A stretch of DNA of 64,000 nt, taken from the NCBI GenBank assembly GCA_948470475.1, contig OX419344.1:21379725-21443724 (forward strand), given 5' to 3'. Both the position numbers and the translations under genes were made by a program. The stretch comes from Galaxea fascicularis. Lineage: Eukaryota; Cnidaria; Anthozoa; Scleractinia; Euphylliidae. Under the pieces are notes generated by a model. That model searched no databases, had not been told where the DNA came from, and saw only the letters and a list, made by a program, of their open reading frames with translations. Below are positions 34,701-46,146 of this stretch, one piece after another (positions within the stretch are counted from its first letter, which is position 1; each line of letters starts with the position of its first letter).

Positions 34701-37700
34701 TAAGATGTTATTATTGTGAAATTGTAATTTTGAGTGTTGTTGGTGTATTAGCCCTACCTCCTCTCTTTAGAACAAATTGGACTCCAGGGATGATATTATC
34801 ATCACTCAGTCATTGTTGAAAGTTTGTTGGATTTGCCAGCAGATCCTTTTAATGGTTTAGATGTGGGTTAAGTATTGACAGAATTATTGGAAGAACTAAC
34901 ATGAAGGGAGTCCACTATTAAGAAAGTGGGTGAGACCAGCAAGAAGGTTGAAGTACCGTGACAGAGCCAAAGTTGGATTCCTAAGGGGGCTTATGACATT
35001 GGGATTGACCATGCTATTGCTAGGTCAACACACCAAGGCCTCAGTCCAAGATTTCCCTGTAGTGACCTCACTCTTAGTTAATAAGTTAATCCAAGCCATC
35101 AGTCATTTTACTTGCTGCTGGATTAACACTTTATTTATACTTTCTTTTTCTTTTTAGCTAGTATAAATGGTCATGTTGGGGTACTACACTATATTCAAGA
35201 TGAAAGTGATGTTAGGTGGATATTAGAAAATGGAACACATTCCCCTTATGTGCCATTATTCAGATCTGATCAGTTCAACCTGTAAGTAGAATTATGTCTG
35301 GAATATTTATTATTCTGTAGTTAATCAGATACAAAAGCAGAAGAAACCACTAACCACAAAAGTGATCAGAAATACAGTTTGTAGTTTAGGCATTGTGTAT
35401 CTGATTGGTTTTTTTTGCAACACAATAAACTTTCCATATATTAAATATTTGTAGTCTTCACAGTTTTGCAAGTTTCACAGTGATAGAATTTAAGGTGTGT
35501 CATCTTTGTCCATCTATTTGAACCTCTGCATATGACATCATGTTTTTAGTTTTTGCATTCTGTGAATAAGATGGAATTTTTCTCTTGCTATAATTTCCTT
35601 TTTTTTAGAAAATTACTCAGACCACTTATAGAAAACAAGAAGATCAGTGGAGCTCTAATAATAGCTGTCCAATCTGGAAAATATAGATACACACCTAAGA
35701 CAGGTATAGATATGCTTGCTTTTATACGCACCAAAAATTTTCTTTTTGTTCTTTTTGCACATGAACATACCTGAGCATGTACTGTATGGTACACATTTCT
35801 AAATTTTGTCTTGGGTCTGTTCTTAGTAGTCTGTTCTTGGTAACTTTATGGTTTGTACTTTGTTTCAGTGTACTCTCCTGATTATGAATGTCCCAGTGAT
35901 AATTTTGGTGAGTATTTAAATGCCAATAGACACCTTGTGACTTACATTGCTCCTGTTTATCATGCAGAAACCATAGCAACATTTCAAGAAAATGATGAAA
36001 ATGCTTGAATATACCTACCAATGGTCACTGATTAAAAACTTAGTGTAGCCTGATTTCTGTCAGGGCTGCTCTTTTGCCCATAGCCAAGCAACAGCGAAAG
36101 GACAACCGCTGGCTTATTTGCTAGTTTATTTGCCATGGGGACGAAGAAAAGGTTGTTATTCTAGACATTGATTGGTTGTGTTGGTTTGGGTTACTAATAT
36201 TAGACATGAAACAAGATGGGAAAACAAGTACAGAACCAATTCTGGCCATTTTTAATTTTTATTACAGCCACAAAGGCATTTTTGAAAGGGCCTGTTTATG
36301 AGAGTCTCTTATGTTAGCTGTTGTAAGTGGAACATGTCTGAACATTACTCACCCATTTTTTTTCCCAAAAAGTCACAGCTCTAACCTCTTGTTTCCGTTC
36401 TGTTGTCTTTTTCAGGGGCATACAGTGGAAACCCAGACTATGGAAACTGCCAAAAAGTGATGTGGAACAATGGAGTAGGTTGACACACGTATTGAAATTC
36501 CAGCCTTGAGTTTCTATCACTATCAAACAAATGCTCTTTTTGCTCGTCAAAGGAAAACATTTTAATTAATGAGCCAAAGAGGACCCCAGATACTAACTTT
36601 TGTTGGTCTGATACATAACAATCTCATAAGACATGAGTCGTTTGCTTCCACTGCAATCAACACTATGAAAATTGTGAAAACTCAAGCAAACCACACTTAA
36701 ATTGTCCAAGGTAAAGTCAGATTGAAAGTCCAATATAAATACTAACCTTCTCACCGCTGCACATGTCAAGCAATTTGTTAAATTTCTGCTTTGGTTGAGA
36801 GCTGATACAGTGCTTTACTTTTCTATTGCAGGGAAATGCCATGTCTTTTAAATACTTTGATATCCCCATGTTTGCTTTGAACAATGAGAGGGAGATAGAT
36901 GCTCTTATTGAGGTACAATAAATCTTGCATATTTCTTTACATTATTTTGCTTCAATTGTTGATTGTAAAGTGCCATTACTGGAGCATCAGGATTGTCTTC
37001 TGTATGCACTTATCTTCTGCAACCTCACTAGCTAATGTATGACAAAGGATTCTTGCTATTGAAACATTGATTTGGAAAAAGAAAAAGGTTGCATGCTCAC
37101 CGAAAAAGTTTTAAGTGAGCATAAATTTGACTGCTACAGTAAAGTCTTAATCTCTTGTAACTTCGCTCTTCATAGTGAAGGGGCTCAAAGAAAGGACATG
37201 AGAAGTTCAAATACTGTTAGGTGTACATTATCTTTCTATTTGTTTAATAAACTTTGATGAAAATCATGTAATATTTCAGTGTTACAATGAACACAACAGT
37301 CCAGACAAGCCAGATTATCCATTATGTGGTGTACAGCTGAAGGATTTTATGTATGCTGCCAAAGACACTCCAACATGTATGAGGAAAACACATATGCCAA
37401 ACCCTACTGACAGTAAGTCATCGTAAAGTAAAATATCATCGTCATCGTCAGCATCAGTAGCGGCATCAGTATTAGTAGTAGTGGTTCAAAGGTCAAGAGG
37501 TTATAGCTTTAGTTGGAACCACTCCCTCATTCAATGATGTTTTCGAACAGTTAGAACTATTGTCATGCAGAACACTATGCAGTCAGGGTTTAGGAAAGTT
37601 TTGAAGAACCAGTAGATGATCTTATTGTTGAAGAAGGTGGCTATTTAGCCATCTTAATTTTGTACTAAACCAGGGTGAAAGAATCACAAGAATATCCCAG

Positions 37701-40700
37701 CTGGGTAGCCAATCAGGAACACAAAGTTAGTGGTGATTTTGCTGGCTGTCAGACAAAGAACAAAGAACATTCATATTCATCATTTTATTTTCAGCTGAAT
37801 TTTGTCAGCCTCTTGGAGACCAGAATGTGTGGGGAACCCTGTATACTATAAAAGAACCACTCAAAGAACGTGAAGTTGTGATGCTTGCCACCAAGGTACT
37901 AAAAATATTAATATTATTATTGTGATGCATGTTATAAAGGTGCTCTTTTTTGGGGGGGGGGGGTGGGGAACTCATTTCATTCAGATAGGGCAGGAGATCT
38001 AGAGTATTTGTTAAAAAAACATCTATCATCAAATGCCCAGGGGAGGTACTTGGGTATAATAGTGATGGTGATGTACAAATGAAGACAATTTGTTATATCC
38101 TAAAAGTCTTATGGGCCAAAACCAGACCCAAAAGATCTAATGGTCCTGATCAGAACTTGACACAAAAAAAAAAGATAAAAAGAAAAACAGGACGTCTCCC
38201 AGTCTTTTGCGGGTAGTTTTCATCTGTAAATGAAACAGATTCGATCAATGAGAACCTTGGGTTGCTCTTTTTGTCAACCCACCCCCACCCCCCAAAAAAT
38301 GTCCACAACACAAACTTTAACCCACAGGGTCATACACTGTATGACTGTCTCACAGTAGGTCTTTTCCTCTCTTTACAGCTGGATTCCAATTCATTTTTCC
38401 ATGATCTATCACCAGGAGTGGATAATGATGGCACAGGAATTATAGTGGCATTAGCCGCAGCTAAGCAACTGGGTGCTTGGAAAAGAAATGTAAGTAAAGA
38501 TGACATGCCAACGTACCTACTCCTTATAATATCATTTTTCAAAGCACCCATTTATTTATTGGTATACTAATTTTTGTAAGATATGTGTTGTCTGTTCAGT
38601 TTATAATAGACTGCAAGCAGTCTCTCTTGCTTTTGATCAAAGATCTTGTGAGCAAGCACAAAGTGCGAGCAAGCAGAAATTGGGGGAAGTGGAAGTCAGC
38701 GAGTGCAAAGCTGAATTCCGCTTGCTTGCACTTTGCACTCGCTCACAAGATCTTTGATTGATATAGAGAGGGACTGCTTGGTGTCTAAGTTTATAATGAA
38801 TTGAAAATGTTGCTATGTTGGCAAAACACTGGTTACTTCAATGACTTTGTTTCTTTAAGGGATCTGTTCCAGTTCCCAAGAACCCCATCATGTTTACGTT
38901 TTTCCAAGGGGTGAGTTATCTCTAAAAACGCAAATGCATGTTAAGTTCTGTAGTCTGTCTTTAGTGTTTCTTTCAGTTTGCTACTATCAGTGCCATAATT
39001 CCTGTCCAAAAACCATGACGAGCCTAATATAAGTCAGGTATTTTGGGATCATTTTGGGAGACATGGCACCAGTACATGAAGCTATCAATTTTATCCAGTG
39101 GGAAATGGGGGTTTAATTACCGGTAAGGTACACTTGACCACTCACAAAGGGAAGCCACAAGCAATTCAAAATGGTGACTGCTTAGGGTTTATCACTGACG
39201 GTAGTACATGACAGGTCAATTCTTGATTATTATCTTTACATGCAGGAAAGCTGGGACTACATTGGTTCGTCAAGAATGGTGTATGACATGGAACATAATG
39301 ATTTTCCCGCCGACTCTCAAACATGGAAGGTATGGTTTGCATCATGTAAGTCATTCTAATTTATTTTTTATGTAGGTTTATCTACTCAGACTGGAAGGAA
39401 TAAAAGGCTAAAATAGTTAGACTATGTATATAAGCATTGTCATTTGGTAACGTTTCTTACTGTTTCAATATCATTTGGCATGTTCTTGTGGTCTTTGAAA
39501 AAAAAGGTTTTGAAACTTATTGAGGTTCTCTACTGGTAAGTGACATATTGTATTAACATACAGTCCAATTTATTATTCCACTATTAAGCAACTGTCACAA
39601 GCCATAAACATGTTGAAAGTTGCAAATTTGACTTGATATCAAAATTTCTTACAAGTACACTGTATATATGTCAGTGAGGTTCACCTTTTGGACTCTTGAG
39701 CTTATTTGCCTTTGAAATTTAGGTTGGAAGCAACAAGAATGGAACATTCAAGATGAAGCTCACAAATATCAAGTATTTCATAGAACTCAATCAAGTTGGG
39801 CTCATAGAAGATGGGGGGCCTTTGTGGGCCCATTCTGACCCCCTCTCCTTGGAAAACAATGACACCAAGAGCCAGGTAGTATAGATCTTGCTGATTTTGT
39901 TTCCCACTAATTTTTGTAGATGATTGAGGAAGTAGGAAAAACTGAATGATCTTTTTTTCTCCTTCAGATTGTCCCCATTTCTTAATGTTTGTTGACTTCC
40001 TGCTAAATTTCACCACACTTAGTTTTGTCACATTCAGACTTATTAATGATAAGCAGACAAGGTTTCTCTAAAATCAAAAAGTAATAGTAGTAAAGTTTTA
40101 AAAGCAAACATTACTGGTATACTGTCTTATTTGGCTTTTAGATTAAAAGAGTTGAGGTGATGGTTTAATAATGAGATTTATTTAAACATATTTTATATTT
40201 TATTTTATATTTTATGAGATTTCATTAATCCAGCAGATAAAGAGTCGCTTATTTTGCTTAACAGGTTCACACATTGATTACAACTGTTCAAAGAGCAGCA
40301 TCTAATTACAAGTTGGACATCAAGGAACCTTCCAAAGGTGGACAGCCTTTGCCACCAGCTTCATTTCAAAGATTTCTGAGATCCACTAGAACAATTCCCG
40401 GAATAGTGCTTACAGACCACGAAGATAAATACAAAAACAAGTAAGAAACAAAAACAAAAAATGGATGTCACTTGGGAAGCTTAATAGTTGCTAATGTACT
40501 TAAGTATTAAGTGTACCAGTAAGGCACTATGAGCAAACTGGTTATTGTGTAATAACGGAGAAGCGTTCTCAAGTCGAAATACTCGGAAAAAGAATTTTCC
40601 GAGCCCCCAACAGGAGTTGGACCCATGACCTTCCAGAATACCGGTTGGAGGCTCTAACCACTGAGCTATGGGAGACTCGTGGTGAGCCAGGTCATATACT

Positions 40701-43700
40701 AGGTTCTTATATGAGTGACACATGTCCTGCCATACTGCAAGGCTCAACATGTCGAAATGACAAATGTGAATAAATGATATGGATTGGTGACTTGGACAAA
40801 GTGAATGAACAGAGAAGCATTCTCAAGTCGAAGTCACCAATCCATTTATCATTGGTTATTGTGTACACTGTGTGTAGGCCAAGGAGCACCCAGACTATCA
40901 GGTACAGTTGTTCAAATCTTGTCAAGATTTGTCCTTTGAATCTTGAAATCCTGATTTTTCCTAGTATAAGGAGTTCGAAAGAATTCTCAAGGGTTCTCTT
41001 AGCACTCAAAAAACACACTTCACAAAGGAGATGAAGGATTTCAAAGCCTTTCAAACCACCCTCAACATGTATTTTCTCCTCATTGTTTCCTATAAAATTA
41101 TACTGTAGTTCTTATGGTACCAGTGAATTTACTTAAACATCATGTTTTGATGTAACTGTGGATAAGCTGCTGGTGTAATACTTCAAACAACTACCTTTGC
41201 AGATTTTACAACAGTCACTTTGATGATCTCTACCAAGTACAAGGAAATTTCTCCAAAGAGAATGATACAGTTTACCTCATAACAAAGTTTACAAAGGTAA
41301 TCTTGTGTCATTTCTGGCTTGTTCTTGCTCTTTTACTCACCAAAGTATTACTTTCTTGCCACAGAAACTTGCAAAGATCACCGCCACAGTAGCTAGAGCA
41401 CTATACACATTGGCTAATGATGGAGAGCCACCCAAAGATGAGGTCAAAGTAGATAACGACACTGAAGCATTAGTGAGTATCCCCCTCCAAGATATGCTAT
41501 TATTATTATTATTGTTGTTATTATGGTTAACATGCCATTTTTTCTCTGTTCAAAGAATTATCATGATAGAAAATCATTTTCAATTCATATTGAGCGTCCT
41601 TAAGGTGGCTGTGGTGGCAAGATATTTAAGTTTGAATTTACACTGTATGCAAGTTACGAGTTTTGTGACTTTAATACCGTGCAATTGCAGTCACCTAGGA
41701 TGCTCAATGTGATTTTAAAGTGTTTTATCCTGCTTGCCTTATGCCCCGTTAAGCAACCTCTTCCCCAGCTAAATATTTATTTTGTAGAGTGTCATAGGGA
41801 GTTAACTAGTAACAAGTCAAAAATGATCTTTGTTTTCTTGTAGATTGGCCACCTGACTTACTGCCTTTTCGTTCGTTCCAACTGTCCTCTTTACAGTGAA
41901 GTTTTCAACAGTAAGACTTGGGATTCATATAAAAAACGTAAGCATCGACTTCGCTTGTATCGCATGGGCATTTCTGGGAAATCCTTTTTATTGGTCAAGT
42001 TCACATTTTTCAGTAGCAGGTTCTTTTGTGGGCTTGGTACATGACATCTCTGTCATGACTGGCAGTTGCAAGAAGCCTGTCTAGTATGTATGTTGTGGTT
42101 CAATTTTACCACTGGTACAAACTGGTATCTCCCTATGTCCTGGTGTCTGGTAATATATGTTATTATATGGCCATGTCTCAAAAGGACTGGAAACAAACAA
42201 ATTCAAGAATTTGATTGGCTAAAATCGATCTTGACCGCGGTCTAGATTTTCCCATCTAGACCGGCATCTAGACCGATCTTGTCGTAACTGTTGTCCTCAA
42301 AAAGTTAAACAAAGAACATTAAAAAATTGGCTTTTTCCTGTTAATAATGCTACATGGAAGAATCAGTGGAGGAGGAATCACGAGGAAGCAGGTAAAGAAA
42401 ACGAGCAAACAGTGGCAAATTTGAGTCCTGCCGAGGAAGCTACGAGCAAAGATGAAGTCGAATTTGAGAAATTTTTGCAGGAGCAGAAATCAAAAAACAC
42501 TCAATACAAGACTAAGAGCGATTTAAATGCATGGAAAAAATTTTGTGAGTCACTGAAAGAGTCTAGAGCAATTGAAAACATACCTGCCAATGAGTTCGAC
42601 CTTCTTTTTGTCCAAATTTTTCATCTCCGTTCGTAAACAAAATGGCATTGAGTACGAGCCGGGTACTTTAAGCGGCTTCCAGCAAAGTTTTCAACGCTAC
42701 TTGCATGAAAAAGGAAGTCTGATTAACATTCTTAAGGATAACGAGTTCCCCAAGTCCAGAGAGGTACTTGCTGCCAAACGAAAGAACCTGGTTCGGCAAA
42801 GAAAAGGAAACTGCTGGAAACTGTCCAAATGCCACAAACGTTTTCTGTTGTGATCGGTTGAAGATCGCAAGGCTGAATGACAACTGATCGCTGAACGATC
42901 GAGGCACAAACAGGCATTACATACATTGCAGTTGCACTTTTGGTCACTTTTCATAAATTGTTCTTTCAACCACAAGCTTTTTCATTGAGCCTTCATGAAA
43001 AATTTTGTCTTCATTCTTTGACAAAGTTTGTACAAAGCTGGACTTTGAACAGTTATTTTTGTCCCGTTTGGACTGGAAACCAGTGACAGAAGAAAAGCCA
43101 GCTAAATGCTTGAGCCCGCGCAGGGACGCAAATAAATTATTTAAGTTTTTGTTCATTTGCTTTCTTGTTTGGCCATATAATAAACATCTTATTAACCGAG
43201 CTAGGTCGGTCTGTATGGGAGAATCTTGACCTCGGTCAAGATTCTCCCATACAGACCTCCCGCTCGGTTAATAAGAGCTAAATAATGAACATTAAACAAA
43301 GGAAAAACTAATTTGTTCCAAGGGTGAAAATACACTTCATTGGTTTTCTGTTGTTGCCACTTTTCAGCCAAGTTTGTAGACCAGACATAAAAAATACAAC
43401 ACAGTTAATTGCAGCATTGTTAAGAAGTTATAGTATTGACTTGTTTTCCTTTTCAGTTGAAAAACCCTTTCCCAGACATGTTAGTGTAAATGGGACAGGC
43501 AACCTATTGACATCAACAGTGTACTATCTACTGCTGTATTTCACTGGTTATTGGCCTCTAAAGGGTGAAAAGTGTTCTGCATCTGAGGTGGGCATGATTT
43601 CCAACACAAATTATTTTGTTCTTTTATCCTGTTATTCATCAAGATATCCTTTTTCCCTCTTTCCAAAAGTATAGTCTCCCATTGTTTCAAATTTTCTGAT

Positions 43701-46146
43701 GCAGTTAAGAACAACTCATTAGCAAAGATATGATTAGAAAATTACATAAAATGGAGTATAGTTCCATGGTCATAACAAGGTAAATGGGATCACAGATCAT
43801 AGCCCCAGGATCTGGGATTGCACCCCTGGGATATGGGATCGCAAGTGGTGGGAACAGGATCAGCAAAGTTTAGTGGGCCATTTTGGAAATCAGAGATCAG
43901 AATTTTCAGCAAAACAATGGGATCACTGACAAAAAATATACCTCGGTACGACCCTGATAGTATGTTAATTATGTCTTCCGTTTACAATCTTGTAGAGCTT
44001 CTCAAAGGTAATCAGAGAGTGACATGTTCAACTCCTATTGGGAGAAGTCAGAAATTTCTTTTTCCTGGTATACTGAGTTATTTTGTTGCATTGTTGCTTG
44101 TTCGTCACAGGGTGAAGTTAAGACCACCATGCAAGGAAAAGATCCAAAGGGTGATGGTATCTGTGTGATAGGTTCAGTGTATGTTTCCCCGGCTCTTTCA
44201 CCTGCATTCTTGTTGGAGAAGTACGATTCAACTGAGTATTCTACATGGGCTGAAAGCACGTAAGTTGGATGTTTACTGTCTTGTTAAATTCATCTTGGTG
44301 CTGTAATAAATTTCGTTTTGTACACATGTACCAGCTACATTTTTAAAAATAGTTAGTAGTTTGGATGCCTTTACATATTAGAAACATGCAGTTTTGTTGC
44401 CTTTGGTATGCCAACAGAAATAGAAATTACAAATTAAGTTATTCATAGAACAGAAAAAACCAATGCATTTGGAGTGTATAAAACACACAAGTGCCAGAAC
44501 GTTCTTGAGATTGTTGTATCAGGGCAGTCATTAAGGCTTGGGGCTGGGGATCTTCCCTGAAAATTCCGAGTTAGACCCCCAGCTATGTACTTTGACAAAA
44601 AAAAATACAAATTGACTGTACCACAAGAAATGGTTCCCTGGCTACTTTTTGAACACCCCTGCCTACTTAAAAAAGTAGTTGCAGTTCTGTGTATTATAAG
44701 TTATGCTGGTTAGTTGGTGGCAAGAGTTCAGTATGTGTGACAAATCAACTATGATCTGTGTAATGCAAGCTGCAGGACAACGAATACAATGGAAAAACAA
44801 GGCAGAGTTAGTCATGAAATAATACTTGTATGGCCCTTTTATTTTATAGATGGGGTGACCTGACAGTGCGACTCTTCCTCATTGCAAGCCCTCAACTTGA
44901 GGTATGTTGAATTTTGTTACTTTGTGAATAATATGACTGCAGAGACTCCTCTTAACTTGGTAAAACATTCTGGTCTGGGCAACTGTCATTCTGAGAAGCA
45001 CTATATTTGATGTTGACTGTTTCAAATCATGAGCTGAAGTTGCCAATATAACTTGGCTTTGATGACAGGTTCTTGGCAGTGACCGAGACATCAGCCAAGC
45101 AAACGAAACCTCAGGACTTTACTCACACGGACTGTAACTCATTACTAGTTGCTATAGCCTGCAAACACAGCTGTATTTCTAGATGTCACTTTCCTCCCTC
45201 CTTAACCCTTTAATCTGCATTATCAACATGTGAATTCTTCTTACAATTCTCCCATATTTCATATCTTACATGTTGGGAGAATTTATATATTAACTCAACT
45301 GATCCCTGGTGATCATTTACTGTATTCTTATGCCCTGTATTATTCACAAACTAGTAATATGGTAACGAGAAGTTAGATAGTGATCCATCATGCTCTCACT
45401 TCTGTCCCCTTACTCTTCAGTCGAGGGCAACAACAGCATTAAATACCTCTTACTAGCCCAGTTCGAGGTCTGTACATATATCTTATTAACCAAGCGCGAG
45501 GACTGTACTGGAAGAATATCGGCCTGAGGTCTTGACAGTACGGATCGAGCGCAGCGAGGTCCGTACAAAAAAGACTGAGGGCCGATATTCTCCCAGTAGG
45601 GTCCCGAGCAAGTTTGGTTAATAAGAGATTTATTACACGACTGAAAACAACGCGGGAACAACGCAGGATCATTTAGGACAATACCCGGTCCAATACTTAG
45701 AGAATATCGGACTGGCAGTAGAGCAATCTTATTGGTCGATTTTAGTTATTTGCCCTCTGACTGTCTAAATCATGACTTGTAATAAAGCAGAATACTGCCT
45801 GCAAAATTGACCAATCACAGTGTGCATACTAACTGAGAGATATAATAATAGTACTGGCAGGCTTTGTTAGATAGGGCTCATTGTATTCTGGTTTTAGTTC
45901 GATGAAATGTTTTTTTTTATTAATGTTGGTAGTGAGGTTGTAATATTTCAAACAGGCCAAGTGAACTAAGGTACTTTGTTTCCACCAATTACTATTTTTT
46001 GTTATTTTTAGGGTGCAACACTTGGTGCAGGATTATTCATCACGATTTTCTCATTTGGACTTGTCTTTTTCTTAAACAAAAAAGCTGACAAGCTCTTTAC
46101 TCCAACCAACCCTCTCAGTGGGGATAATGACAGCCAATTTAATTAG
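31718..46146 (+). CDS. NCSTN: Nicastrin, gamma-secretase subunit
   Basis: Nicastrin is the large glycosylated substrate-gating subunit of gamma-secretase (Notch and APP cleavage). 21 exons, total 2100 nt, 699 aa: 31718-31775, 34314-34412, 35158-35281, 35609-35703, 35869-35907, 36416-36474, 36832-36912, 37280-37412, 37795-37895, 38379-38489, 38860-38910, 39246-39329, 39723-39875, 40265-40440, 41203-41296, 41365-41472, 41844-41910, 43457-43587, 44111-44259, 44850-44901 and 46012-46146. Visible: a signal peptide (MAAKPALSSLYFIFGLLQA), NATNQIGCTSS, LDSNSFFHDLSPG, the hallmark DYIGS motif in WDYIGSSRMVYDME, LPPASFQRFLR, LSPAFLLEKYDSTEYSTWAE, and one C-terminal membrane span (LFITIFSFGLVFFL) with a short tail. 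Many N-x-S/T sites agree with a glycosylated ectodomain. Length is close to the human protein (709 aa). Introns hold several mobile elements. Confidence 0.95.
32340..32812. other. GT-rich, compositionally distinct block in NCSTN intron 1
   Basis: This block is much richer in G and T than its AT-rich surroundings and has few A residues on the plus strand. It opens a 149-codon frame (32362-32811) with no recognisable family and a 103-codon frame on the other strand. It ends abruptly before ATTAATTAATC. It looks like an inserted sequence, possibly the 5' end of a retroelement. I cannot identify it. Confidence 0.45.
32800..33060. repeat. ATTGATTGG-rich fold-back region
   Basis: CCAATCAA/TTGATTGG and close variants recur on both strands: ATCAATCACC, CATTGATTGGTACA, CCAATCAAACTGATTGG, TTCATTGATTGG. 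They allow several alternative hairpins. It borders the GT-rich block. Confidence 0.5.
33843..34058. mobile_element. MITE with AATGATACA ends and TTCAACA repeats
   Basis: AAGCGAATGATACACGGTTC on the left is mirrored by TTGAATCATGTATCATTAGC on the right. The interior is filled with GTTCAACA/TGTTGAAC motifs in both orientations, giving a multi-branched fold-back. It lies in NCSTN intron 1. Confidence 0.75.
38609..38788. mobile_element. Fold-back MITE in NCSTN intron 10
   Basis: AGACTGCAAGCAGTCTCTCT...GATCAAAGATCTTGTGAGC is mirrored by GCTCACAAGATCTTTGAT...GAGAGGGACTGCTTGGTGTC. The interior GAGCAAGCACAAAGTGCGAG and its complement extend the pairing. Confidence 0.75.
40555..40700 (-). mobile_element. 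tRNA-like SINE head, minus strand
   Basis: The minus strand reads CCATAGCTCAGTGGTTAGAG (A box) and GGTCATGGGTCCAACTCC (B box), followed by GGGGGCTCGGAAAATTC. A full tRNA cloverleaf cannot be drawn because the acceptor stem does not pair, so this is a SINE or tRNA relic in NCSTN intron 14. The sequence AGAAGCATTCTCAAGTCGAA, similar to GAGAAGCGTTCTCAAGTCGA at 40558, recurs near 40812, probably from the same insertion. Confidence 0.65.
42157..43276 (+). mobile_element. Crypton-type (DUF3504-like) element with hairpin end
   Basis: ATGTTATTATATGGCCA (42157-42173) and TGGCCATATAATAAACAT (43170-43187) are inverted repeats enclosing a broken coding region. Immediately right, 43187-43276 is a long hairpin: CTTATTAACCGAGC...CTGTATGGGAGAATCTTGAC pairing with GTCAAGATTCTCCCATACAG...GCTCGGTTAATAAG. 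The left end has related GACCGCGGTCTAGAT/ATCTAGACC inverted motifs. It lies in NCSTN intron 17. Confidence 0.55.
42412..42853 (+). pseudogene. Frameshifted DUF3504-like recombinase fragment
   Basis: The first frame (42412-42636) contains VEFEKFLQEQKSKNTQYKT then SDLNAWKKFCESLKESRAI and PANEFDLL. A second frame continues VRKQNGIEYEPGTLSGFQQS, FQRYLHEKGSLINILKD and AAKRKNLVRQ. These resemble the N-terminal part of DUF3504 proteins, the Crypton-derived tyrosine recombinase-like family seen near KCTD1, QRICH1 and ZMYM genes. The frame shifts by one in a T run near 42604. The catalytic C-terminal part is not present, so the copy is dead. Family assignment is by eye. Confidence 0.6.
45482..45625. 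mobile_element. Hairpin element with CTTATTAACC ends
   Basis: CTTATTAACCAAGCGCGAGG...GAATATCGGCC pairs with GGGCCGATATTC...GGTTAATAAG. Its ends match the hairpin beside the Crypton-type element at 43187-43276, so the two are probably the same family. It lies in NCSTN intron 20. Confidence 0.65.
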
